DNA of 64,000 nt from Tieghemiomyces parasiticus (Eukaryota > Kickxellomycota > Dimargaritomycetes > Dimargaritales > Dimargaritaceae). The notes under the pieces are model-generated. The model had not been told where the DNA came from. It searched no databases and was given only the letters and a program-made list of their open reading frames with translations. Positions within the stretch are counted from its first letter, which is position 1; each line of letters begins with the position of its first letter. A program made the translations under genes and the position numbers. The stretch lies in the NCBI GenBank assembly GCA_027575765.1, contig JANBPT010000020.1:59747-123746 (forward strand), given 5' to 3'. Shown here piece by piece: positions 10,307 to 19,029 of the stretch.

Positions 10307-13300
10307 ATGGCTTACTTTAGTCGCACGGTTGACACTCTGCGGCGCATGCTTAGCGGCGAGCAACCGCCCGTCCCGTCTTTGGACCACGAAGAAACTACTG
10401 ACGACCCAGCTGACCGGGCCGCCCAGGCCCGGCGATTTCAACGCCCTCCGTTCCGACCTCAACTGAACGCTCCACTCTCCCCGACTGATGAACTGGCAGC
10501 CTTGGCTCTGCACTCGTCCAGCGACACGGACGATTCGGATGACCAGGTGCTATACGCCACGACCCCGATACCCCTATCTCCACCTCACGCCCTGGGACCC
10601 TTAGTACCCACTCCACGCCCTGACCGGCGGCCGTCAGGCCCACCCCAAGCCCTGCAACTGCCCAAATTTCGCCCCCGCCGACCACCGCTACCGCTCCAAC
10701 GCGCTGCGCCCGAGTCATCTTCAGAACCAAAGTCGGCCCGCCCACCAATAGTGAATCCAGGTGAGCTGCCAGCGGCGGCCCGGGCCCACCAGCGGCGGTT
10801 CCTGAGGCAGTGTCTACACCGTGCTGGAGTGGTCGACATCTCTATATGGGAACCTGTCCTCTTGGGCCTTCTCGCCGCCTTTGCCGCCCATGTTCGGACC
10901 GACGTGCGTGCCGGGGACGCCCTGGACGTGCGGCAGTACGTCAAAATAAAAAAGATACCCGGTGGCTGGCCTGCGGACTCCCGATACGTTGCCGGCATTG
11001 TGTGTACAAAACACCTTGCCCACCGCCAGATGCCCACCGAAATTATACGCCCGCGTATTCTGTTGCTCACCCGAGCCCTCGAGTATGCTCCGGACCGGTT
11101 CTTGTCATTGAGTGTAGTACTAACCGAGGAGCGAGACCACTTGGAACGGCTCATCGACCGTGTCGTCGCCGTAGCCCCGACCCTGGTCCTGGTGGAGCAT
11201 GGTGTTTCCAACCTGGCCCAGGAGATTCTATGGCGTCGTGGGGTGGCCTTCGCCTGCCACGTCAAACCCCACGTATTACAACAGGTGGCCCGGCTCACCG
11301 GGGCCCGACCGGTGGCTGACCTCGATACCCTTGCCACCACCGCCGTTCCATCCCCCCTGGGTACGTGCCATAGCGTGGTTGTGGAGGCCTACCAGCACCG
11401 CGACCACCCAGGCATACGCAAATCCTACATGTACTTCAACGGGTGCCCCAACGCAAACGGATGCAGCCTAGTCTTGCGGGGCGCTGACTCAATCATCCTG
11501 GCTCGAGTCAAATCTGTGCTCTCCATGCTGGTCTTCGTGACATACAGCTTGCGGCTAGAAACCCGATTGTCACGGGAGCTATTCGCCCGCTCCCTACCGC
11601 CTCCGGCCATCGATGTTGACGTTAATGGCGAGCCCGAAGCCACCGCCGTGTTGGAACCGGGTCACCGCGCTGCCGCTGCCTTGGTGCCGTACACCACTAC
11701 CGTCCTCTCCACCACGCCCGGGGTGGAGTTCCCCCCGCCGTACCTCTTGGTACGCATGCGGTCCGTGGAAGGCGAGTACTACCGGGTGCGGGACGAGTAC
11801 CACCGGTTCCTCCTCGACCGCAGCCGGTCCACTCATCTGACCATCCCATCTTCTTTGCTAACCGGAAACGCCACGGGGGTCTCACTTACCTTACAGGAGG
11901 AGTGGGCTAATGACCTGCGCCTCTTCCACCAGTACGAGAACATCCTTAACGACTACGCGCTGGACTTGCGCGCCGGCGAGTCGTTCATTGCCAGCCACCC
12001 GGCCCCGGCCGTGGACCCGCTCTTCCACCAGAACCTATACGTGGGGACCACCGTGTTGCGCCCCGCCGATCGCCACGTCTGCCATGCCTCTGAAATCCAC
12101 TTGGTCGAGTACTACCAAGAGAGCGACGTGAGCCTTGGTCAGTACCTCGAGGAGATGTGTCTGGCCCCTGAACTGCGCTGCCCGGCCCCGGCCCCTTCAG
12201 GTTGCGGCCGACCACTCGAGGAGCACGCCCGATCCTACGTGCACGGAACGGGTCAGATCACCGTCACCGTGGGCCCGGAACCCCCGCCCCTCCCGGGATA
12301 TGCTGATCGGCTCCTAGTCTCGAGCGCATGCACGGTGTGCAGTCGCCGTACTCCACCGGCTGCAATGTCCGCGGCTACCTGGCAGTTGTCGTTTGGCAAG
12401 TTTTTGGAGATGCTGTTCTACCACACCGACCTGCACTGCCGGGCCGACCTGTGTCCGCATGGACTCAATCATCACCATGCCCTGGCCTTTAGTCGCGGCG
12501 GCCACACCGCCCGGTTCCGCTACACCCCTGTAGCCCTAGCTGAGGTGCGCATCCCGGCCTTGAAACTAGTGATCCGATCGCGCACCAATGCCGCTCTCAA
12601 AAGTGCCGATGCCGAGCGACTGCGTGGGCTCATCACGCGGTTCTGGGACTCGCTGACAGAACGCCTCAAGGGATTCGACGTGTGGGACCTGGTGGCGGCC
12701 GAACGCGCCGATTACTGCCGCGGCGACCTCAGCGAACTACTCAAGATTGCCGCCGCTGAACGACGCTACATGCTGCAGTTTGTGGACCAGGTCACGGAGA
12801 ATACCCACCCGGCTGACACGCTGGCGCTCAATGCTGTGCGCACCGTGGTACAGGAAAAGGTGTACGACTGGGATGCCCGGTTCGACCAGTTCGCTCGGGC
12901 CTATATCCTGCCCGAACGCGACCTACGCCGTAACGCCGGTCGAAAACTGCGTCATTTGTTTCTAGGCCAAGCTTCGCAGGCTGCGACAGCGGGGCCGGCG
13001 GAACCCCCGACCGCGGCCTCAGCTGAGGCTCCCGGAAGTGCTAGTGCCCATACCAGCCCGAGGCTCACCGCCCGTCCTTTACCAGATCTAGGGATGCCGT
13101 CAACCGAACTGCGAGCCCCGACGGACGTCATGCCGCACCTCCCCATTCTAGGGACGTCGGGCGATGAGGAGGCCGGGTCGGACCATGCCGCGGAGGATCT
13201 ACGTTGGCTGCCGCACCCGGTTAACATGGACGCTACCGTCTACCGCCGTCTGTCTCGCGATTGGATGGCTGAATCGGCCACCACGTCCGTCGCGCCACGC

Positions 13301-16300
13301 CGTGAGACCCTATCCACGCCCAACACCACCACGGCCAATACCGACGATGAGCCCGCCCCCTCTGATGTGCCCGTGCCGGCTAACCTGCCATGGGCCGGTG
13401 AAGACGCGGACGGAGTTCTGTTCCCGACCGCCAGCACCCTCGTACCGGATACCCACGGACATTTGCGCACCCCCGCTGCCACCGCCCTACCGCGGCCTTT
13501 CTCAATGGGGTTGCGTTTAGAAGGGAAGCAGGCTAAGGAACTGGCGAATATCCCGGGTGAGTGCCCCGCCGAACTGAATGACGACGATGACGACGACGAC
13601 AACTCGAGTCGGCGGGGCGATCCACTTGACCTCAGCTCCGTACCATCCTCCCCAGTGCGGACTCGGCCCTTGGTCCTCCCAGAAGGCCGCCCCAAGCCGG
13701 CTGGGCCCTTATTAACCAAAAATCGCCCCCTGGTTGGCGTGGCCCGCCGCGGCAATGTTGACAGTCGATCCCAACTCCCGACCCCACGGCCCTCCTCGAC
13801 AGTTGATCCGGGTCTTCCTCCACCGTTACCGGCCTCGGAGCTGCCGCCTCGCCACGCGTCTCTACGAACCCCGCGGCCGCTAGCCTCCCCGAGCCTGCTA
13901 CCCCAGCCCAGTCCCAGCTACTTTGGCGCCTCGGTGCGGCGACCCCCGCTCTCCAGCGCCCACCCCGCTGGCGCAGCAGCGGTGCGTACCGGCTTGGCTA
14001 CGAATGCCCGTCCTAAATCCGGGACGGGCCGCCAGTCTCCGCATCCACTGGACGCTAAGTGGCGCGCCAATGTGAGCAGGGTGGCCCACCGGATCCAGGC
14101 CACACTGGGTCGTTCCACGGACCCCAAGCAGCGGCTGAACCGCCTGTTTCACACCACTAATAAGCTCATGCGCAAAACAACGGGTCCCGCACGGCCACGG
14201 CTGGAGCTCTACTCGACCGTCAAGGACGCTGTGCATCGGGACCAGGATGAGGGGGACTCGGTAGACACGCACCCCGCGGGTCCGTCCCAAGCACGGCGAC
14301 CTGCTGGGGAGACCTCATCAGTCGCCGGGTCCGAGCGTCCCGCCAACACGCACAGTCGGCCCCTTCGCATCCGCGCCCCAGCCGTACAGCGGCCTTCTAC
14401 CACTCGCAACTCCGCTGCCGGTTCCAGCCTAGTCCCGCGCCCAACCGGACGACTTGACTCCAGTGACCCGCGGCTACCTCGACCGGTATCCCGAACGCGG
14501 GCTTCCTCATCACGTAACGGGCCACCCTCACGACATGCGGAGTCCCCGGTCTCTCGCCGCCCGATTCCTCGCCCACCGGTCCTGCCCGCCCCCACCCGGC
14601 ATGACCACAGTGACGGGGACGACGAGAATGAGAGCGAGCTGGCTGCGGACTCGGATGATGGGAGTAGCAGTGATTCGAGCAACGGTGGTGGTGGCGCCGG
14701 CTACCTACCGTCCATGGGTGACGGGGACGAACCCGACGGCGAACAAATGCTGGCGGCCCTTCTGGGTGCGGACTTTTTCCGCCTGACTGACAACCCGTCC
14801 GAGACCACGATGATTGAGGGTGGTGTCAGTCAACCTGGGGACGCCCCAGTGGTCCTTAGCCGGCGGCCCAGCACCTACGGTCGGTCGCATCCTCATGGAG
14901 TTGCTCTGCCTTACCTTACCCCGGATCTACCATTAGGCGACGAACCTGGTACGCCCCCTGGGTCAATCTTGGATCCCACTGACGACGGCACGTCGCTATT
15001 TGGTAACTCTCCGACGCCAGCCACCCCTCACGATCCCGGCACGGGGGCCACCCCTGCCGAGCAGACCTCCATTATCCGCGCCATCTCCAATTACCTGGTG
15101 CCAGCTCTCACAGGGCTGCTACTGCCACTCGACTATCCGTTTGGCCCCACTGTACATATCCTACCCGACTCGGCGGTGGTCATATACGAGGATCAGCCCA
15201 GCTCCATCATCGCCTACACCCTCAGTTCGCGCGATTTCCGACAGCAATTTACCGCTGTGGCCCACCCGAGTCCATCAGCGCCGACCACCAACGATTTCTC
15301 CTCGACCGAGCCGCCACCAGCGCCGACGGGTTCGGCAGGTGGGCCATCAGAAGACAGTCCACCCACGGTACTCAACCTGGCCAACCCGCTCTCGGCCAAC
15401 CCACGCGACCTAGAGGCCTCCCTCAAGTCGCCACAGTCCAACCACGCGCGCTACGAATTCAGCAACGGGCCGGCTAAGTTCGTTTGCAAGATTTTCTTTG
15501 CCGAGCAGTTCGACGCCCTGCGGCGGAGCTGCGACTGCGAGTCGGTGTACGTCGAATCTCTCAGCCGGTGCTCGGCGTGGAATGCGTCCGGCGGTAAGTC
15601 TGGGTCGGCGTTCCTTAAGACTCTGGACAACCGATTCATCATCAAGCAGCTGTCGCGGGCGGAGATGGAGGCCTTTTTGACCTTTGCCCCACGCTACTTT
15701 GCGTACCTGGCCGAGGCTATCTTCCACGGGTTGCCCACCCTTTTAGCCAAGATTTACGGCCTCTACTCGGTGTCACTCAAGAACCCCGTGACGGGCGCCG
15801 CGGTTAAGCTCGATGTGATGATCATGGAAAATTTGTTCTACGAGCGCCGACTGACGAAGACGTTCGATCTAAAGGGCTCGCTGCGCAATCGACTGGTGGA
15901 AGACACGGGCCGGGCCGAAGAAGTGCTTCTGGACGAGAATCTAGTGCAGCACTTACGCCAGGCGCCACTTTATATCCGCGATCATGCCAAGGAACTGCTC
16001 CGCACTTCTGTGTGGAACGACACACTATTTCTGGCCAAGAACGACGTGGTGGACTATTCCTTGCTAGTGGCCATCGATGAGGAGCGCCACGAGCTGGTGG
16101 TGGGTATCGTAGACTTCATCCGGACGTTCACGTGGGACAAGCGCCTCGAGAACTGGGTCAAGGAGACCGGGTTCCTAGGCGGTGGGGGTAAGCAGCCCAC
16201 TATCGTTTCGCCCAAGCAGTACAAGACGCGGTTCCGCGAGGCCATGGAACGGTACTTCACGGTTGTGCCCGATAAGTACTTCAACACCTCGGTGGTGGGC

Positions 16301-16336
16301 AGCGACACGGCTGACCACCACGCAGGTCCATTGTAA
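10307..16336 (+). CDS. FAB1: 1-phosphatidylinositol-3-phosphate 5-kinase FAB1/PIKfyve, without FYVE domain
   Basis: Makes PI(3,5)P2 from PI3P on endosome and vacuole membranes. A single 6-kb exon encodes 2,009 aa from the ATG at 10307, chosen for its Kozak context. The order is: a Pro-rich acidic N-terminus; a Cpn60/TCP-1-like CCT domain (about residues 150-425) carrying KIKKIPGG and a LVLRG motif; the Cys-rich conserved region (about 560-750) with YVHGTGQI and a CxxC; then about 900 residues of low-complexity Pro/Ser/Arg/Asp-rich sequence; then the PIP kinase (about 1705-1990). Kinase motifs seen are GGKSGS (about 1761), MIMENLFY, FDLKGS, the catalytic DYSLLV (about 1914) and the metal-binding IVDFIRTFTWDK (about 1935-1946). 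No FYVE zinc finger is visible at the N-terminus or upstream, unlike yeast Fab1 and animal PIKfyve. It resembles FYVE-less plant paralogues in this respect. ERF4 follows 355 nt downstream. Confidence 0.95.
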   Translation: MAYFSRTVDTLRRMLSGEQPPVPSLDHEETTDDPADRAAQARRFQRPPFRPQLNAPLSPTDELAALALHSSSDTDDSDDQVLYATTPIPLSPPHALGPLVPTPRPDRRPSGPPQALQLPKFRPRRPPLPLQRAAPESSSEPKSARPPIVNPGELPAAARAHQRRFLRQCLHRAGVVDISIWEPVLLGLLAAFAAHVRTDVRAGDALDVRQYVKIKKIPGGWPADSRYVAGIVCTKHLAHRQMPTEIIRPRILLLTRALEYAPDRFLSLSVVLTEERDHLERLIDRVVAVAPTLVLVEHGVSNLAQEILWRRGVAFACHVKPHVLQQVARLTGARPVADLDTLATTAVPSPLGTCHSVVVEAYQHRDHPGIRKSYMYFNGCPNANGCSLVLRGADSIILARVKSVLSMLVFVTYSLRLETRLSRELFARSLPPPAIDVDVNGEPEATAVLEPGHRAAAALVPYTTTVLSTTPGVEFPPPYLLVRMRSVEGEYYRVRDEYHRFLLDRSRSTHLTIPSSLLTGNATGVSLTLQEEWANDLRLFHQYENILNDYALDLRAGESFIASHPAPAVDPLFHQNLYVGTTVLRPADRHVCHASEIHLVEYYQESDVSLGQYLEEMCLAPELRCPAPAPSGCGRPLEEHARSYVHGTGQITVTVGPEPPPLPGYADRLLVSSACTVCSRRTPPAAMSAATWQLSFGKFLEMLFYHTDLHCRADLCPHGLNHHHALAFSRGGHTARFRYTPVALAEVRIPALKLVIRSRTNAALKSADAERLRGLITRFWDSLTERLKGFDVWDLVAAERADYCRGDLSELLKIAAAERRYMLQFVDQVTENTHPADTLALNAVRTVVQEKVYDWDARFDQFARAYILPERDLRRNAGRKLRHLFLGQASQAATAGPAEPPTAASAEAPGSASAHTSPRLTARPLPDLGMPSTELRAPTDVMPHLPILGTSGDEEAGSDHAAEDLRWLPHPVNMDATVYRRLSRDWMAESATTSVAPRRETLSTPNTTTANTDDEPAPSDVPVPANLPWAGEDADGVLFPTASTLVPDTHGHLRTPAATALPRPFSMGLRLEGKQAKELANIPGECPAELNDDDDDDDNSSRRGDPLDLSSVPSSPVRTRPLVLPEGRPKPAGPLLTKNRPLVGVARRGNVDSRSQLPTPRPSSTVDPGLPPPLPASELPPRHASLRTPRPLASPSLLPQPSPSYFGASVRRPPLSSAHPAGAAAVRTGLATNARPKSGTGRQSPHPLDAKWRANVSRVAHRIQATLGRSTDPKQRLNRLFHTTNKLMRKTTGPARPRLELYSTVKDAVHRDQDEGDSVDTHPAGPSQARRPAGETSSVAGSERPANTHSRPLRIRAPAVQRPSTTRNSAAGSSLVPRPTGRLDSSDPRLPRPVSRTRASSSRNGPPSRHAESPVSRRPIPRPPVLPAPTRHDHSDGDDENESELAADSDDGSSSDSSNGGGGAGYLPSMGDGDEPDGEQMLAALLGADFFRLTDNPSETTMIEGGVSQPGDAPVVLSRRPSTYGRSHPHGVALPYLTPDLPLGDEPGTPPGSILDPTDDGTSLFGNSPTPATPHDPGTGATPAEQTSIIRAISNYLVPALTGLLLPLDYPFGPTVHILPDSAVVIYEDQPSSIIAYTLSSRDFRQQFTAVAHPSPSAPTTNDFSSTEPPPAPTGSAGGPSEDSPPTVLNLANPLSANPRDLEASLKSPQSNHARYEFSNGPAKFVCKIFFAEQFDALRRSCDCESVYVESLSRCSAWNASGGKSGSAFLKTLDNRFIIKQLSRAEMEAFLTFAPRYFAYLAEAIFHGLPTLLAKIYGLYSVSLKNPVTGAAVKLDVMIMENLFYERRLTKTFDLKGSLRNRLVEDTGRAEEVLLDENLVQHLRQAPLYIRDHAKELLRTSVWNDTLFLAKNDVVDYSLLVAIDEERHELVVGIVDFIRTFTWDKRLENWVKETGFLGGGGKQPTIVSPKQYKTRFREAMERYFTVVPDKYFNTSVVGSDTADHHAGPL

Positions 16337-16691
16337 TACCCCCCCGCAGGGTACGGAGGCCACCGAAGATATGGCAGCAAACCGACGCAGGTGGAAATAA
16401 ACGCGATAGGATTCAAGACGCGAACTGTTTGTCAGGTTGAGAGCGTAAAGAGGTTGGAGATTGTGGGTTAGCGTTCACCTAGGACCACCAGTCCTGGTTT
16501 TCCGGTCTAGACCCTCTCATTTCTTTACATTACCTTGGCTGCTCCTTACTGAATCCCTTGCTGTTAATTGGAAGGCCACAGATTACGCATTCAGCCTTCG
16601 CACTAGCGATTCCACTCATTTGTGTTACTGCCCGCCCAACCACCTTTGTTTCTCGCTTTTCCCCCATTTGTCTCCGTGTTCTTTCTGAACC
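16337..16691. promoter_or_regulatory. Short FAB1-ERF4 intergenic region
   Basis: Holds the FAB1 3' region, including AATAAA at about 16395-16401, which is placed well for polyadenylation, and a pyrimidine-rich leader (about 16500-16690) in front of the ERF4 ATG. Confidence 0.45.
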
Positions 16692-17467
16692 ATGCAGGCG
16701 GCTTCGACGCGTGCTCCCCTGGTGGATTTTCAGCCGGGCGAGTACGGCCACCAGTACCAAGCCACGGGTCTGGATAGTAGCCATGCCTATGACCAATCGT
16801 ACCGGAGTGATCTCTACGACTCGGCGCCGTCGACCTACCAACGTTCACAGGCCACTAACGCGAGCACCAACGCCCCGTCAGCGACGCACGCGGCGGCAGT
16901 GAATCCCTCACCGGCACCCATCCCACCGCACGTTGTCTCCATCCGTATCCCACGCGACTATTCCGAGGGTGAGATCCGCCAGTTTGCGTTGGAGTTCCCG
17001 ACCCAGTTCGAGGGCCGTATCGAGGTCCAAGACTTTCGCCAGTTTATTCGCCGATTAAATAGTCTGCTGGCCGAAGCCGAGGCCCCGCTGGTCCGTCATG
17101 CCGTCGACCATATCCTGGCCTTTTTCACGCTGAACCTATCGTCGCTGGTGATACCAAGTTATTACGATCGGGTAAGATGGAATAGAGGTGAAGTAGGCAG
17201 TACCTTTAACCGAGGACAGTGCTGCTTAGTAACGAACGAAAATTAAAGGCGGGAGGTAACAGATTCTAACCTCAACTTCTCTAACACACGGGGTTTCCTC
17301 CCAAACTTTTCTATGGTGCCTTATCGCTTCAGGCCATGAAACGCGTTAATGAGTTCATCGCCGATGAAAACGAACGGCTGTTCATCCCCCACGGCTTCCG
17401 AGTCACCGACCCGCACGAGACGGCCTTTCTCTATCTCGAATTCGTGCCCCTTGCGCCCACCTCGTAA
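16692..17467 (+). CDS. ERF4: Erf4/GOLGA7-family palmitoyltransferase subunit
   Basis: Partner subunit of a DHHC palmitoyltransferase (Erf2-Erf4 in yeast, DHHC9-GOLGA7 in animals) that lipidates Ras-like proteins at ER/Golgi membranes. Two exons, 16692-17171 and 17333-17467, join phase 0 to phase 0 across a 161-nt intron with GTAAGA donor and CAG acceptor. The product has 204 aa. The first 75 residues are low complexity. The conserved domain starts at IRIPRDYSEG (about 77-86) and includes a basic/aromatic RIEVQDFRQFIRRLN segment and a hydrophobic segment around 136-155. Exon 2 supplies KRVNEFIADENERLF and the TDPHE motif, matching the order in GOLGA7 (RDYS, FPAELENRID, NNLYAEAE, LTDPIE). The gene is convergent with MFAP1. 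The DHHC partner is not in this window. Confidence 0.87.
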
Positions 17468-17718
17468 TGTCGCACCCATTCTTGGCGACCTCCAAACCTC
17501 CTCCTGTACTGTAACCCTACCGCATTCCTCCACCACTTCTCTTCCTCGCACCTCGATTACCAATTTTCATGAATAATCACCCGTCCTTTTTCATTATCAT
17601 TATTATTACAAAAAGGTTTCCTACTAGTCAATCTGCAGAGCCTGCCAGGATGAGGGACGTACCATTTATTATTACAAAGTGGGCCGATAAGAAACCCACT
17701 ATGATCGGTAGTGGGTGG

Positions 17719-19029
17719 TTACCGGTCTCGACGTGGCCGGTAGCTTGGCTTATCAAAGTCCTCCCGGCGTGAATGGCTCCGATAATGGCCGTCGTCTTCA
17801 TCGTCCCGTCGGCGGTGCGAATGGGACTGACGATCGTGGCTGTGTTCTTGGTGGCGGTTCGACGAAGAGGCGGCTTCGTGCCAAAGGCTATCCTGCCGCG
17901 TAGTATCCGCATGGGCCAGGGATTTCCACTTGGACTGGCTAGCTCGGCCGTAATTCTTGACGCGCATAAATTCCGGGAGGTCCTCCCGGGCACTGGTGAT
18001 GGTCCCATCATTGCGGGCTTCGCTGGTAGCAGCGGCTACCTGGCGCAGCAGCTCGCCGTGTTCTTCGGTGTAGAAGGCGCCCTGGGATCGCACATTTTGA
18101 CCCGTCCGGCGGCGCTCTTCCTTTAGCTTACGTTGCTCGCGGTGGTACCCTTCGTCCTCTCGCTCACGTTCGGCGTCGGTCAGGTTGCGGCGTCGCTCAA
18201 CCTCGCGCAGTTCCTTGTCGCGGGCCTCCCGCTCCTCAATGGTCCGTTGCAACCGGGCTTCCTCGCGCTCCCGCCACTCAGCCAGTTCCCCCGCAGGGTC
18301 AAGACCGTCCGTATCGTCCGCTTCGGCGAGCTGTTCGGCTTCGGTTGCGGTGGTGGCGGCGGCGGCTACCTCCAAGTGCTCAGCTTTGATGCGGTCCTCG
18401 ACCAGTTGGCGCGCCACTTTTTGCCGCTCCTCTCGCTCGGATTCCGCGACGAACGAAGAGTTGTAGTTCGGATCAGCTTCGACTGGATCAGCTCGTATCC
18501 GCTCGGCTTTGGACTTGAATACGGGTTTATGGAGGAGGGCCGGGGCTACCCCGTCGTCGTCACTGTTTGATTCGGATTCGGATCCAGAGGTGGTCACGTC
18601 CGGGGCGGTCTTGTTGGTCGCACCCGCAGTGATCGTGGTGATACCCATGACCTCCTCGTCGTCATCTTCTTCGCCGTACGACCAGGAACCCGTGGGCGAA
18701 CCTCCCTCGCCGGGCAGTGGTCGCAGTTTCTCTGCCCAGCCACCCGTGTCGGTCGGGATGTGCAGCTTACCGGTGAACGGAGTTGCGACCTCGGGGTAGC
18801 GAGATGGTGTGGCTGTGATCGGCAAAGCTGCCTCGGCGAGGGGCTCCTCGTCCGATTCGGACTCCGACCCGCGGGCCCATTCTGCCTCTGCCGGGTCCTT
18901 CGCCTCCTCGGCTTCGGAAGCAGAGGAATCGGATTCGTGAAGCCGGGCTCCCTCGGGGATCTTACCAGGCCAGTAGCGTTTGACCTTGGGCTTGGGCTTT
19001 GTCGTCGGGGCGGGTGGTGGGGCGGACAT
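17719..19029 (-). CDS. MFAP1: MFAP1-like spliceosomal protein
   Basis: A homologue of microfibrillar-associated protein 1, which in spite of its name is a nuclear component of the pre-catalytic spliceosomal B complex. Single exon, 436 aa. The N-terminus has KVKRYWPGKIPEG (about 16-28), equivalent to the family's KVKRY-x-GK opening, followed by acidic serine clusters. A long, highly charged Glu/Arg helical region (about 190-310) leads into the C-terminal signature: a GAFYTEE block (cf. GAFFMDE), then EFMRVKNYGR-x-SQSKWKSL, then DTTRQDSLW, which parallels the family's MQVKNFGR-x-GRTKY and DTT-x-FDSAW. The last 40 residues are rich in Ser, His and Arg, an RS-like tail. Divergence from animal MFAP1 is substantial, but the block order supports the call. 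Its 3' end faces ERF4. Confidence 0.86.
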   Translation of the reverse strand: MSAPPPAPTTKPKPKVKRYWPGKIPEGARLHESDSSASEAEEAKDPAEAEWARGSESESDEEPLAEAALPITATPSRYPEVATPFTGKLHIPTDTGGWAEKLRPLPGEGGSPTGSWSYGEEDDDEEVMGITTITAGATNKTAPDVTTSGSESESNSDDDGVAPALLHKPVFKSKAERIRADPVEADPNYNSSFVAESEREERQKVARQLVEDRIKAEHLEVAAAATTATEAEQLAEADDTDGLDPAGELAEWREREEARLQRTIEEREARDKELREVERRRNLTDAEREREDEGYHREQRKLKEERRRTGQNVRSQGAFYTEEHGELLRQVAAATSEARNDGTITSAREDLPEFMRVKNYGRASQSKWKSLAHADTTRQDSLWHEAASSSNRHQEHSHDRQSHSHRRRDDEDDGHYRSHSRREDFDKPSYRPRRDR

